Numbered from the stretch's first letter, positions 51,985-60,260 are shown. The stretch: 64,000 nucleotides of DNA from Devosia indica (GCF_003056405.1 NZ_PYVZ01000020.1:1-64000); one strand, 5' to 3'. A program made the numbers and translations. Notes: generated by a model from the letters alone, not told the origin.

Positions 51985-52848
51985 TCAGGTGGTGGCCGGC
52001 AGGGCGGCGGTCGCAGCTTCCACTTCGGCAAAGCTCGGGCGAACCTCGCTCATCAGTGCCTTGCGCGCGAATTCAATCGCCATCACCGGCGGCTGGCCGC
52101 CGATATGGGCCAGCAGGCCCACCTTGAGCGAGAGGAAATATTTGGACTCGGCCTCAAACGTGCTCTTGAGCGACTGCGCCATCGGCCCGAAAAAGCCATA
52201 GGCGACGAACACGCCGAAGAACGTGCCGACCAGTGCGCCGCCGATCAGATGCCCCAGCACTTCAGGTGGCTCCGAGATCGCGCCCATGGTCTTGATCACG
52301 CCCAGCACCGCCGCCACGATGCCCAGCGCCGGCGTGCCGTCCGCGACCGCCTGCATGGCAGACACGATCCGTTCCTGCTCCTGGTGGTGCGTTTCCAGCT
52401 CCTCGTCCATCAGCGCATCCATTTCATGCACATTGTTGGACCCCATGGTCACCATGCGCATGTAGTCGCACACGAACTCCACCGCGTGGTGGTTCTTGGC
52501 AAATGTCGGGAAGGCGTTGAACAGGGTGGAATTATGCGGGTCTTCGATATGCGGCTCGATCCCCAGAATCCCCTTCTGCTGGATCAGCTTGTACATCGAG
52601 AACTGCAGGCCCAGCAGCTCGACATAGGCGGCCTTGTTGTATTTCGGTCCCTTGAACAAAGTCCCGAACATCGAGGGCACCGCCTTGAGCACCGGTGCGC
52701 CATTGGCGATGATGAAAGCACCGATCGCCGCACCCAGAATGATCACGAATTCAAAGGGTTGCCAAAGCACCTCAACATGGCCACCCATCGCCGAATAGCC
52801 ACCAAACACGCAGGCAAAGACGACGACGATACCGATAATCAGACGCAT
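51985..52848 (-). CDS. motA: Flagellar motor stator protein MotA
   Basis: 287 residues, four membrane helices. MRLIIGIVVVFACVFGGYSAMGGHVEVLWQPFEFVIILGAAIGAFI opens it; the cytoplasmic loop (about 80-165) has FPTFAKNHHAVEFVCDYMRMVTMG, and the C-terminal helices start TPALGIVAAVLGVIKTMG and LVGTFFGVFVAYGFFGP, which are proton-channel features. It is the first gene of the motA-motB operon. MotAB act downstream of the c-di-GMP enzymes seen in this window in many bacteria, though a direct link here is inference. Confidence 0.94.
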   Translation of the reverse strand: MRLIIGIVVVFACVFGGYSAMGGHVEVLWQPFEFVIILGAAIGAFIIANGAPVLKAVPSMFGTLFKGPKYNKAAYVELLGLQFSMYKLIQQKGILGIEPHIEDPHNSTLFNAFPTFAKNHHAVEFVCDYMRMVTMGSNNVHEMDALMDEELETHHQEQERIVSAMQAVADGTPALGIVAAVLGVIKTMGAISEPPEVLGHLIGGALVGTFFGVFVAYGFFGPMAQSLKSTFEAESKYFLSLKVGLLAHIGGQPPVMAIEFARKALMSEVRPSFAEVEAATAALPATT

Positions 52849-52972
52849 TGGGCTTACTCGAAACGCGGATACAAAACGGGCATGAGAAGCAGGAAACGCC
52901 GCTTCCGTGGCTCACATAATGGTCCGCTCAGGCTTAACAGGGGGTGTATGTCCCCTCCCCCGATGATCGCGA

Positions 52973-53371
52973 TCAGCCTCCCCCCGGCGCAATTTCGGGC
53001 CGCCTCTGGCCCGTTTGGCTGTGGCTATCCTCCACCAGCGGCCGGATTTCCATCCGCCCGTATTGAAGGATCGGATCGTCGGCAAACAATGGCGTCAGCG
53101 CATCTAGGCTCTCCGCCTCAAGCAATACGAAGCCGGCGACAACCTCCTTGGCCTCCGCATAGGGGCCATCGAGATGGATCAACTCGCCATTCTCGAAGCG
53201 CAGCACCCGCCCCGCATTGGCGTCGGCCAGCGGCGACGCATAGATCAGATGGCCGCTGGCCCGCAATTTATGGTCATGCTCGATAGTGGCGTCGTCCAGA
53301 CGCTGGAAATCATCCGCACTCATCCCGTCCATCGCACCGGGCTCGATATAGACAAGAGCCATAAACCGCAT
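52973..53371 (-). CDS. YCII-related (PhnB/YciI-like) protein
   Basis: 132 residues from ATG 53371; the longer frame from 53455 is rejected because MRFMALVYIEPGAMDGMSADDFQ is the canonical start. The ferredoxin-like YCII pattern is present (HLIYASPLADANAGRVLRFENGELIHLDGPYAEAKEVVAGFVLLEAESLDAL) with the conserved DGPYAE.KE. Such proteins often pair with ECF sigma factors, but none is adjacent. The function is unknown. Confidence 0.85.
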   Translation of the reverse strand: MRFMALVYIEPGAMDGMSADDFQRLDDATIEHDHKLRASGHLIYASPLADANAGRVLRFENGELIHLDGPYAEAKEVVAGFVLLEAESLDALTPLFADDPILQYGRMEIRPLVEDSHSQTGQRRPEIAPGGG

Positions 53372-53439
53372 TGCCGTCCTCCAATCAGGTTCTGACCATG
53401 CGACGATCCAATAGGTCGAATTTCGACAACGCCACGAAA

Positions 53440-53471
53440 AAGGGCCGTTCCCCATGGCAGAAACGGCCCTT
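53440..53471 (-). terminator. Rho-independent terminator of the yghU-like gene
   Basis: On the minus strand AAGGGCCGTT (53471-53462) pairs with AACGGCCCTT (53449-53440), followed by TTTCG. The loop is 12 bases. Confidence 0.85.
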
Positions 53472-53506
53472 CCAGTGCTGTTGCTAAATGGCTTGTCGCG
53501 TGCGCC

Positions 53507-54373
53507 CTAGACTGTCCCGCGCTCCTTGCGCAGCGCCACCACCTTGTCGACATCGGCCGCCGAATGACGCTCGTAAAGGTGCTCGTCTTCCGGACCACCC
53601 GCAGCGTTGACAGTGCGCCCGCGCTTGACCGGTTCACGCGCATCGATCTGCTCGGCCCAGCGAATGACGTTTTTATAGGTACCGACATCGAGGAATTCGG
53701 CCGCATTATAGGCCCGGCCCAGCACCATTCCGCCATACCAGGGGAAGATCGCCATATCGGCGATGGAATAGTCACTGCCTGCAATGAATTCCTTGTTCGC
53801 CAGTTCGCGGTCCAGCACATCGAGCTGACGCTTGGTCTCCATCGCATAGCGATTGATCGGATATTCCAGCTTGACGGGCGCATAGGCATAGAAATGCCCG
53901 AAGCCACCGCCGACAAAAGGCGCGCTGCCCATCTGCCAGAACAGCCAGTTCATCGTCTCGGCCCGCTTGGCCGCATCCTTGGACAGGAACGCGTCGAATT
54001 TCTCCGCCAGATAGACCATCATTGACCCGCTCTCGAACAGCCGGACCGGCTCTTTCGGGCCGTAATCCATCATCGCGGGGATCTTCGAATTCGGGTTCAC
54101 CGATACAAAGCCCGACCCGAACTGGTCTCCCTTGCCAATATTGATCAGATACGCGTCATATTCGGCGTCATGCCCGGCCGCCAGCAGCTCCTCGAGCATG
54201 ATGGTGACCTTCTGCCCATTGGGGGTTGCCAATGAGTAGAGCTGGATGGGATGCTCGCCTCGCGGCAACTCCTGATCATGGGTTGGCCCGGCGATCGGCC
54301 TATTGGTGCTGGCAAAGGCACCCCCGTTTTCCTTGTCCCAGGTCCAGACTTTGGGCGGCACATATTCGGTCAT
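53507..54373 (-). CDS. yghU: Glutathione S-transferase, YghU disulfide-bond oxidoreductase type
   Basis: 288 residues. The thioredoxin-like half has HPIQLYSLATPNGQKVTIMLEELLAAG and a glutathione-site NPNSKIPAMMDY followed by RLFESGSMMVYLAEKF. The helical half has FWQMGSAPFVGGGFGHFYAYAP, FIAGSDYSIADMAIFPWYGG and RWAEQIDAREPVKRGRTVN. The N-terminal extension and overall pattern match YghU/YfcG-like GSTs, which reduce disulfides using glutathione. It ends in its own terminator. Confidence 0.92.
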   Translation of the reverse strand: MTEYVPPKVWTWDKENGGAFASTNRPIAGPTHDQELPRGEHPIQLYSLATPNGQKVTIMLEELLAAGHDAEYDAYLINIGKGDQFGSGFVSVNPNSKIPAMMDYGPKEPVRLFESGSMMVYLAEKFDAFLSKDAAKRAETMNWLFWQMGSAPFVGGGFGHFYAYAPVKLEYPINRYAMETKRQLDVLDRELANKEFIAGSDYSIADMAIFPWYGGMVLGRAYNAAEFLDVGTYKNVIRWAEQIDAREPVKRGRTVNAAGGPEDEHLYERHSAADVDKVVALRKERGTV

Positions 54374-54514
54374 CGCAGCAGCTCTTTCGACAGTGTCCTG
54401 AAATCACGGCGAATGATTCATCGCCTTTCGCCGATATAAGCACAGATCACGCCGAGCGTAACCCTTCCTATCAGCAAACTTGCCAGCCCCCGCGCCCGGG
54501 GCTACTGCTCGCCC

Positions 54515-55621
54515 ATGAACACGCCCCCTTTCGATATCTTTCTGGTCGCCACCCCCGGCCTTGAAGCCCCGCTGGCCGATGAAGCGCGCGCCGCCGGCTT
54601 CAGCCTTGCGACAATCACCGATGGCGGTGTCACTTTTCCCGGCACCTGGCCCGATGTCTGGCGTGCCAATCTGGTGCTGCGCGGCGCCACCCGCGTCCTG
54701 GCGCGCATCGCCTCCTTCCGCGCCCTGCATCTGGCCCAGCTCGACAAGCGCGCGCGAAAGCTGCCCTGGGCCGAACTCCTCCGTCCCGACGTGCCCGTCC
54801 ACGTCGAGGCCAGTTGCAAGCGCTCGCGCATCTATCACGCCGGTGCTGCTGCCCAGCGTGTCGCCACCGCCATCAGTGAGGAACTGGGCGCGCCCATCGC
54901 CGAGGATGCCGTGCTCCGCATCATGGTCCGCATCGAGGACGATCTGGTCACCATCAGCATCGACACATCCGGCGAGTCCCTGCACAAGCGCGGCTTCAAG
55001 GAAGGCGTTGCCAAGGCCCCGATGCGCGAAACTATGGCGGCGATGTTCCTGACCCAATGTGGCTATACCGGCACCGAACCAGTGCTCGACCCCATGTGCG
55101 GCTCGGGCACCTTCGTCATCGAGGCCGCCGAAATCGCCCTCGGCCTGCATCCTGGCCGCACGCGAACCTTCGCCTTCGAGCAGCTTCCCTGTTTCAACGC
55201 CAAGGCCTGGGCAGAACTCCGCGAACCTGCCGCCCCAGCCCCGACAACAATGCGCTTTCTTGGCTTCGACCGCGATCCCGGCGCCATCCGCATGGCATCG
55301 GAAAACGCCACCCGCGCAGGCGTTTCGGACTGCACCGGCTTTGCCCAGCAATCCATCGAAGACCTGACCCCGCCCGAAGGCGCGCCGGGCCTTGTGATCG
55401 TCAATCCACCCTATGGTACCCGCGTGGGCGAAAAGGGCCCACTCATCGGTCTGCACCGTACCCTGGGCACAGTTCTCAAAACGCGCTTCTCCGGCTGGCG
55501 CGTCGGCATCATCACGGCAGACCGGCAACTGGCTCAGTCGACCGGCCTCGGCTTCGAACCGCCACTGCCACCAGTCCTGCACGGCGGCATCCGCGTCGGG
55601 CTCTATCGGTCCAGGCTTTAG
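54515..55621 (+). CDS. THUMP-domain RNA methyltransferase, RlmL-like (probable 23S rRNA N2-guanine methyltransferase)
   Basis: 368 residues. An N-terminal ferredoxin-like plus THUMP domain (about 1-150; FLVATPGLEAPLADEARAAGF, EASCKRSRIYHAGAAAQRVATAI) is followed by the class I methyltransferase domain (about 160-365; DPMCGSGTFVIEAAEIAL for SAM and the amino-methylation motif VIVNPPYGTR). This is the N-terminal half of E. coli RlmL, without the RlmK half, as usual in alphaproteobacteria. The modified position is inferred from the family (23S rRNA guanine), not shown. Confidence 0.88.
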   Translation: MNTPPFDIFLVATPGLEAPLADEARAAGFSLATITDGGVTFPGTWPDVWRANLVLRGATRVLARIASFRALHLAQLDKRARKLPWAELLRPDVPVHVEASCKRSRIYHAGAAAQRVATAISEELGAPIAEDAVLRIMVRIEDDLVTISIDTSGESLHKRGFKEGVAKAPMRETMAAMFLTQCGYTGTEPVLDPMCGSGTFVIEAAEIALGLHPGRTRTFAFEQLPCFNAKAWAELREPAAPAPTTMRFLGFDRDPGAIRMASENATRAGVSDCTGFAQQSIEDLTPPEGAPGLVIVNPPYGTRVGEKGPLIGLHRTLGTVLKTRFSGWRVGIITADRQLAQSTGLGFEPPLPPVLHGGIRVGLYRSRL

Positions 55622-55645
55622 GTTTTCAGACGAACGCGTAGCGCC

Positions 55646-55672
55646 CCTCCCCTATCAGGGGGAGGCTAGGTG
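55646..55672 (+). repeat. Short palindrome of the CTCCCC/GGGGAG repeat family
   Basis: CCTCCCC (55646-55652) pairs with GGGGAGG (55659-55665), followed by CTAGGTGGGG. The same CCTCCCC...GGGGAGG plus CTAGGTGGGGG context appears at 60.2 kb. It lies between convergent genes and may help termination. Confidence 0.6.
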
Positions 55673-55686
55673 GGGCGTTCCTCCCC

Positions 55687-57060
55687 CTAAGCCGCGCGTT
55701 CCCCCTCTGAACCCGCCACGTCTTCAAGCCGCATAAAGCCACGCCGCAGAGCGGCAAACACATCCGGGTCGAGCCCCGACCCGACTTCCTTTTCCATGAT
55801 TTCGAACGCCGCAGACACCGGCATCGCCTTGCGATAAGGCCGGTCTGCCGTCAGCGCGTCGAAAATATCGGCCACGGTGACAATCCGCGTATCGAGGTCG
55901 ATTGCGTCCGCCTTGATGCCATGCGGATAGCCCCGGCCATTGAGCTTTTCGTGGTGGTCCCCGGCAATCCGCGCCATGTCCTGAAATGCTGCGATCTTGG
56001 ACAGGATCACCCGCCCCAGCTCCGGGTGCCGTTTGATTTCGGCCCACTCGTCATCATCCGGCTTGCCGTTCTTGTCGAGCACGCTGTTGGAGACGCCCAG
56101 CTTGCCGATATCGTGCAGCAGGGCCGCGCGCTTGAGCCAGCGCCGCCGCTCGGGCGCATAGCCCATTTCCTCGGCAATCAGGTCGGTGAACAGCGCCACC
56201 CGGTCGCTGTGACCGGCCGTAAACGGACTTTTGGCGTCGACCACCTGCGCAAAGCCGGCCGCGATATCGTCCAGATAGTCCTCATCCACCGCCCGCGTCA
56301 GCGCCCGCGGCTCCAGCCCCATCACGCGCTCATGCAGGTCATTGCTCAGCATGGCCTGCCAGAACCCGGCATCGTCTATCATCCCGGCCAGCAGGGCCAC
56401 CAGTTGCGGATCGAACCAGCGCCCGGACCGCTCGGTTACCTCGGCCAGTGCCGCCTTGGCTCCGCCGCGCATGAAGAATACGTCCACCACCTGCGCCAGC
56501 AGCGCAATGCGCGCAAACAGCGAAATTGCTTCGCCTTCCAGCTCCACTGGCTGCCCGCTTCCGTCCCAATGCTCGTCGAGATCGAGAATGCCCTGCGCCA
56601 CGGCTTCGGAAAACCGCATGGACCGGGCGATCACCGCACCCCGCTGGCATCGCGTCTCGATCAGTTCCTTGGAGATTTCCCCGCCATTGCGCGCAATATG
56701 CACCAGCGTCTGCAGCCGCTCAACAAAGCCCGACCGGCGGCCGGTATTGGCAATCAGAAAACGCAGGATCTCGGGCAGCTTGGTGTCGACCACCTTGTAA
56801 TTGCTTTTGAAGCTCAGATCGTCGGCCAGATAGAGCTGGCAGATCCGCGCGGCATTGGAGCTGCATCCGATATCCTTGAGCAGCAGCGTATAGTAGAGAT
56901 CCGAAAGCTCGGCCTGGCTCAGTCCCAACCTCATGCCCAGATGCATGCCGATCCAGCAGCACCGCAGGCTGTGTCCAACGGGTTGTCCCTCGGTAATGTC
57001 GAGCGCAAAGCTGAGCGCCCCCACCACTTCGGACAGATACACCACTTCGCGTTCGGCCAC
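55687..57060 (-). CDS. HD-GYP domain protein, probable cyclic-di-GMP phosphodiesterase
   Basis: 457 residues from GTG 57060, with GGGGAG upstream; an extension to 57201 is not supported. An N-terminal degenerate HD-like half (about 20-130; EGQPVGHSLRCCWIGMHLGMRLGLSQAELSDLYYTLLLKDIG) is followed by the catalytic HD-GYP domain (about 275-445) with AGHSDRVALFTDLIAEEMG, LLHDIGKLGVSNSVLDKNGKPDDDEWAEIKRHPELG, ARIAGDHHEKLNGRGYPHGI (GYP triad) and TADIFDALTADRPYRKA-like VADIFDALTADRPYRKAMP. Metal-site residues look intact. It faces a lone receiver-domain gene, divergent by 206 bases. Confidence 0.9.
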   Translation of the reverse strand: MAEREVVYLSEVVGALSFALDITEGQPVGHSLRCCWIGMHLGMRLGLSQAELSDLYYTLLLKDIGCSSNAARICQLYLADDLSFKSNYKVVDTKLPEILRFLIANTGRRSGFVERLQTLVHIARNGGEISKELIETRCQRGAVIARSMRFSEAVAQGILDLDEHWDGSGQPVELEGEAISLFARIALLAQVVDVFFMRGGAKAALAEVTERSGRWFDPQLVALLAGMIDDAGFWQAMLSNDLHERVMGLEPRALTRAVDEDYLDDIAAGFAQVVDAKSPFTAGHSDRVALFTDLIAEEMGYAPERRRWLKRAALLHDIGKLGVSNSVLDKNGKPDDDEWAEIKRHPELGRVILSKIAAFQDMARIAGDHHEKLNGRGYPHGIKADAIDLDTRIVTVADIFDALTADRPYRKAMPVSAAFEIMEKEVGSGLDPDVFAALRRGFMRLEDVAGSEGERAA

Positions 57061-57266
57061 GGCACTCCCCTTTCGTGCCGCCCAGCCTATGGCAAAATCC
57101 TTAAGGCAATACCCAGATCCGGTGTCGGCCGCCCCCCGCCGATCCATCCAATTTGAACCAAATCCTAACCATGTGATCAGCCATGCGTCCTCCGCATGCA
57201 ACGATCCGCCACGCCAGCGCTTCCTCTTCCAAGCTTTCCCCGTAACCGCGTATGGAGGCCAACCAA

Positions 57267-57635
57267 ATGTCCAACGCTTTGCGCATTCTGGCCGTTGAAG
57301 ATCAGCCGCTCCTGCTGCTCGATCTGGCCGATCAATTGACCCAATGCGGCCACGACGTCCTGACGGCCGGCAGCGCCCGAACGGCTGCGCGCCTGCTCGA
57401 CGCCCGCATCGACGCTCTGATTACCGATATCGAACTCGGCGACGGCCCCGATGGCCTTGCCTTGGCACGCCTCGCCGCTCAGGGCCGGCCTGGTCTGCCC
57501 ATCATCGTCGTCTCCGGCGGCGTGCGGCCCATGCCTGCCGATCTGCCGCCCGGGGCCGTGTTCATCCCCAAACCCTATGCGGTCAACGCCATCCTGTCCG
57601 CGCTGCAACGGAATTCCTTATCGCGCGCTGCATGA
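57267..57635 (+). CDS. Single-domain response regulator (receiver only)
   Basis: 122 residues. GGAGG at 57254-57258 fits ATG 57267 rather than ATG 57252. RILAVEDQPLLLLDLADQL gives the acidic pair, LITDIELGDGPDGLAL the phosphorylation Asp, PIIVVSGGVRP the Ser in place of Thr, and VFIPKPYAVNAIL the Lys-Pro. There is no output domain, so it acts by protein contact, like CheY- or Sdr-type regulators. It is divergent from the HD-GYP gene, a plausible partner. Its kinase is not in the window. Confidence 0.87.
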   Translation: MSNALRILAVEDQPLLLLDLADQLTQCGHDVLTAGSARTAARLLDARIDALITDIELGDGPDGLALARLAAQGRPGLPIIVVSGGVRPMPADLPPGAVFIPKPYAVNAILSALQRNSLSRAA

Positions 57636-57639
57636 AAAA

Positions 57640-57661
57640 AGCCCCGGCATGAACCGGGGCT
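57640..57661 (-). terminator. Rho-independent terminator (minus strand) after the small lipoprotein gene
   Basis: AGCCCCGG / CCGGGGCT arms (57640-57647, 57654-57661) with a 6-base loop, and a run of six T on the minus strand after it. It may also slow the plus-strand receiver transcript, which ends just before it. Confidence 0.85.
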
Positions 57662-57681
57662 CCTACTGATGGATTGGACGC

Positions 57682-57819
57682 CTATTGGCTGGCGGGGGCA
57701 TCGGTTGCGGGCGCCTCTGTCGTTGAGCCGGCCGCATCGGCTGGTGGTGGGGCGTCACCGCAGGCAGCAAGTATCAGGCCGGTTGCAACGGCAATCGCGG
57801 CAAGTCGCAGATTCTTCAT
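57682..57819 (-). CDS. Very small lipoprotein
   Basis: 45 residues, easily missed. AGAGGT precedes the ATG at 57819. The peptide starts MKNLRLAAIAVATGLILAACG, a classic lipoprotein signal with lipobox LAAC, followed by a short Ala/Pro/Thr-rich tail (DAPPPADAAGS, TEAPATDAPASQ). It ends in a good terminator on the same strand. It should be lipid-anchored in the envelope. The tail resembles in composition the larger Ala/Pro/Thr-rich protein at 18717. The function is unknown. Confidence 0.75.
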   Translation of the reverse strand: MKNLRLAAIAVATGLILAACGDAPPPADAAGSTTEAPATDAPASQ

Positions 57820-58054
57820 TTCAACCTCTGTGTTCGTCTCCGATCCGATTTGGATCACGGCAATGTGAGGCCAAGAACAGGGCGGACCTATGGCCGCTCT
57901 TGGGCCTTTTGGCGGCGAGTGGCTCGAGCGGCGGGAACGAGCCCGAAGCCTGAGTTGATGACGTCCCGTTGCCAGAGATGGCCCGCCTGCGTCCTGTCAC
58001 ACGCCCGTTGCCGCCTGCCGCTATCCTGCCGGCCGTCTCAACTGCCGGACCGAC

Positions 58055-58654
58055 ATGGACATTCTCAACGATATCGTCCTGCCCCTTGCAACCTCCCCCT
58101 GGGTCTATCTGGTCGCCCTGTTGCTGGTCGTGCTCGACGGGGTCTTTCCTGTCTTTCCTAGTGAAGTGGTCGTGGTCGGCCTGGCGGCGCTTGCCGCTTC
58201 CAATGCTGTCCCGGACATTATCCTGTTGCTGCTGACCGCCTCGCTCGGCGCCATGCTGGGCGACAGCCTGACCTATGCACTGGGCCGTCTTGTCGGCGTT
58301 CGCCGCCTTCAAGCCACCCGCTTTCGCCCCCTGGCCCGCCTGCTGCGCTGGGCCAGCCGGCGCCTGGGGCCGCGTGCCGGCATGGTGGTGCTCACTGCCC
58401 GCTTCATTCCCTTTGCCCGCCTGGCCGTCAATCTCACCGCCGGCAGCACCGGCTTTGCCTATGCACGCTTCGCTCCATTCTGCTTCATCGCCGGTGTGGT
58501 CTGGGCCGCCTATAACGTCACCATGGGCTATCTCGCCGGACAATGGTTCCACGACCAGCCGCTGCTGGGCATGGCTCTGGCCATCCTGCTCGCGGTGCTA
58601 ATCGGGCTTCTGCTCGATCGCTTCGGCGCCCGTCGCCGCCGTTCTGCAGCCTGA
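58055..58654 (+). CDS. DedA-family membrane protein
   Basis: 199 residues, about five membrane segments. VALLLVVLDGVFPVFPSEVVVVGLAALA and SLGAMLGDSLTYALGRLVG carry the DedA family P.E and G..GD..Y.LGR motifs; VLTARFIPFARLAVNLTAGSTG gives the conserved R-F-P-R-G block. DedA proteins are linked to lipid-carrier recycling and membrane potential; the exact substrate here is unknown. It is followed by an EcfG-type promoter for csbD. Confidence 0.88.
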   Translation: MDILNDIVLPLATSPWVYLVALLLVVLDGVFPVFPSEVVVVGLAALAASNAVPDIILLLLTASLGAMLGDSLTYALGRLVGVRRLQATRFRPLARLLRWASRRLGPRAGMVVLTARFIPFARLAVNLTAGSTGFAYARFAPFCFIAGVVWAAYNVTMGYLAGQWFHDQPLLGMALAILLAVLIGLLLDRFGARRRRSAA

Positions 58655-58669
58655 ACCGATCGCTTTGTG

Positions 58670-58694
58670 GGAACGGTCACGGGCGTCAGACGTT
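58670..58694 (+). promoter_or_regulatory. EcfG-type general stress promoter for the CsbD gene
   Basis: GGAAC (58670-58674), 16-base spacer, CGTT (58691-58694), ending 28 bases before the CsbD start. It has the same spacing as the sites at 18660 and 47403. Confidence 0.8.
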
Positions 58695-58722
58695 TATCTC
58701 TCACACCACCAAGGAGATGAAA

Positions 58723-58923
58723 ATGGACTGGAATCGCATTGAAGGCAGTTGGAAGCAGTTCACGGGCAAGGCCAAGGAACAGTGGGGCAAGCTGACCGAT
58801 GACGATATCGCCCAGATCAACGGCAACCGCGAGCAGCTCGAAGGCAAGCTTCAGGAGCGCTACGGCAAGACCAAGGACGAGGTCCGCAAGGAAGTCGATG
58901 ATTGGTCGAGCCGCGTGAACTAG
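58723..58923 (+). CDS. CsbD-family stress protein
   Basis: 66 residues. Two ATGs (58717, 58723) lie in frame; AAGGAG ends one base before the first, so 58723 is favoured. [61 protein letters not shown] is the complete CsbD pattern. It is a small hydrophilic stress protein of unknown mechanism, sigma-B controlled in Bacillus and typically general-stress controlled in alphaproteobacteria, which matches the promoter upstream. It ends at a strong terminator. Confidence 0.94.
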   Translation: MDWNRIEGSWKQFTGKAKEQWGKLTDDDIAQINGNREQLEGKLQERYGKTKDEVRKEVDDWSSRVN

Positions 58924-58941
58924 GCGGCCAGCCGCCCTCTC

Positions 58942-58968
58942 AAAAGCCCGGTCATTGACCGGGCTTTT
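58942..58968 (+). terminator. Rho-independent terminator after csbD
   Basis: AAAAGCCCGGTC (58942-58953) pairs with GACCGGGCTTTT (58957-58968) around ATT, and is followed by more T. Confidence 0.93.
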
Positions 58969-59026
58969 TTGTGCCTCCATCCATGCTAGCTTCGGCCCAT
59001 CGGCACCAATCGATCTGGACACAGCC

Positions 59027-59386
59027 ATGGCCGGACACCGCATCTTTTCCACCAGCGTCGCCAGCGTCTATCCGCTCTATATCGCCAAGGCGGAGAAGAA
59101 GGGGCGCTCCAAGGCCGAGGTCGATGAAATCTTCCGCTGGCTCACCGGCCACGATCAGGCCTCGCTCGAAGCCGAACTGGCCAGCAAGACCACCTTCGAA
59201 GACTTCTTCGCCAACGCCCCAGAGCTCAACCCCAACCGCGCCCTCATCACCGGCGTCGTCTGCGGCATCCGCGTTGAAACCATCGAAGACCCCCTGATGC
59301 GCGAACTGCGCTATCTCGACAAGCTGGTGGACGAACTGGCGAAGGGAAAGAAGATGGAAAAGATATTGCGCCGGCCCGCGCCATAG
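59027..59386 (+). CDS. DUF2200 protein
   Basis: 119 residues from ATG 59027; a longer frame from 58955 would cross the csbD terminator and is rejected. [50 protein letters not shown] is the DUF2200 signature, followed by [35 protein letters not shown]. It is a conserved cytosolic protein of unknown function, with no informative neighbours. Confidence 0.88.
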   Translation: MAGHRIFSTSVASVYPLYIAKAEKKGRSKAEVDEIFRWLTGHDQASLEAELASKTTFEDFFANAPELNPNRALITGVVCGIRVETIEDPLMRELRYLDKLVDELAKGKKMEKILRRPAP

Positions 59387-59498
59387 TCGGGGCTGCCTCA
59401 CTGGCCGTTTCACTTCGCCACGAGCATGCCTACATATTGGCAAAGCCAGGCTGCGTCGGGCAGCGGCCTTCATGTCGTCGTCAGCAGGAGAGTGTTCA

Positions 59499-59981
59499 GT
59501 GAGCGTAGCCTTTACCAAGGAAGACAGCGCCGAGACGGCCGCCGAAACCATGCTGCCGGAAAAACCCGTTCCCCCGGGCCCCAATCTCGTGACCGCCAAT
59601 GGGCTGGCCGAACTGCAGCGTCAACTGGCCAAGGCCAGTGCCGCCTATGAAACCGCCCTCGCCATCGAAGACATCAACGAACGCCGCCGCCATTCCGCCA
59701 ATCCATACCGCGACCTGCGTTACCTCAACGAACGCCTCCGCACCGCCCAACTCGTGCCGCCGCCTGAAAGCAACGACATCGTCGCCTTCGGCTCCCGCGT
59801 CACCATCGAACGCGACGACGGCCGCACCCAGACCTACACCATCGTCGGCGAAGACGAAGCCGACCCCAAATCCGGCACGCTCTCCTTCGCCTCGCCCCTG
59901 GCGCGGGCGCTGATGGGTAAGGGCGTGGGTGACGTGGCGGTGTTGGGCGAGGCAGAGGTGGAGATTGTCGGGATTGGGTGA
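59499..59981 (+). CDS. GreA/GreB-family transcription elongation factor-like protein
   Basis: 160 residues from GTG 59499, with AGGAG at 59486-59490; a start at 59472 is less likely. An N-terminal coiled-coil segment (about 30-90; GLAELQRQLAKASAAYETALAIEDINERRRHSANPYRDLRYLNERL) is followed by the C-terminal FKBP-like Gre domain (SNDIVAFGSRVTIERDDGRTQTYTIVGEDEADPKSGTLSFASPLARALMGKGVGDVAVL). The acidic tip at the coiled-coil end is less clear than in GreA, so it may bind RNA polymerase without full cleavage stimulation. Confidence 0.85.
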   Translation: MSVAFTKEDSAETAAETMLPEKPVPPGPNLVTANGLAELQRQLAKASAAYETALAIEDINERRRHSANPYRDLRYLNERLRTAQLVPPPESNDIVAFGSRVTIERDDGRTQTYTIVGEDEADPKSGTLSFASPLARALMGKGVGDVAVLGEAEVEIVGIG

Positions 59982-60016
59982 GTGGAATGGCCACCACATC
60001 TACCACCCCACTGCGC

Positions 60017-60155
60017 GTCACCCTCGGGCTTGACCCGAGGGCTCTTCACTTGGCGCGTCAGCGCACGCGCCAACAACATCATTTGGGCGTCCATGATTGC
60101 GGCCCCCTAGATGCCATCTGAAGTACAGAGCCCTCGGGTCAAGCCCGAGGGTGAC
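60017..60155. repeat. 139-base element with perfect 29-base inverted ends
   Basis: The first 29 bases (60017-60045) are the exact reverse complement of the last 29 (60127-60155). Each arm is itself palindromic, with CCCTCGGG-CTTGA-CCCGAGGG at its core. The 81-base interior has a GGCGCG/CGCGCC hairpin and no open frame. The arm sequence is a common extragenic palindrome in rhizobia and relatives. With 60203-60260 it fills the 413-base gap 59982-60394 between the Gre-like and DUF3800 genes. Confidence 0.88.
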
Positions 60156-60202
60156 GACCAGTGTGCGGGGCGACATAGAGACAAGACGAATCCCCCTCTT
60201 CA

Positions 60203-60260
60203 CCTCCCCCTGAACAGGGGGAGGTAGCGACGCTAGGCCCAAAGGGCCGTAGCAGAGCTA
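60203..60260 (+). repeat. Chain of four small hairpins (CCTCCCCCTG, TAGCG, GGCCC, TAGC)
   Basis: CCTCCCCCTG / CAGGGGGAGG (60203-60224), TAGCG-A-CGCTA (60225-60235), GGCCC-AAA-GGGCC (60236-60248) and TAGC-AGA-GCTA (60250-60260), followed by GGTGGGGGT. The last two hairpins recur at 35840-35864 with small changes that keep pairing. Confidence 0.78.
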
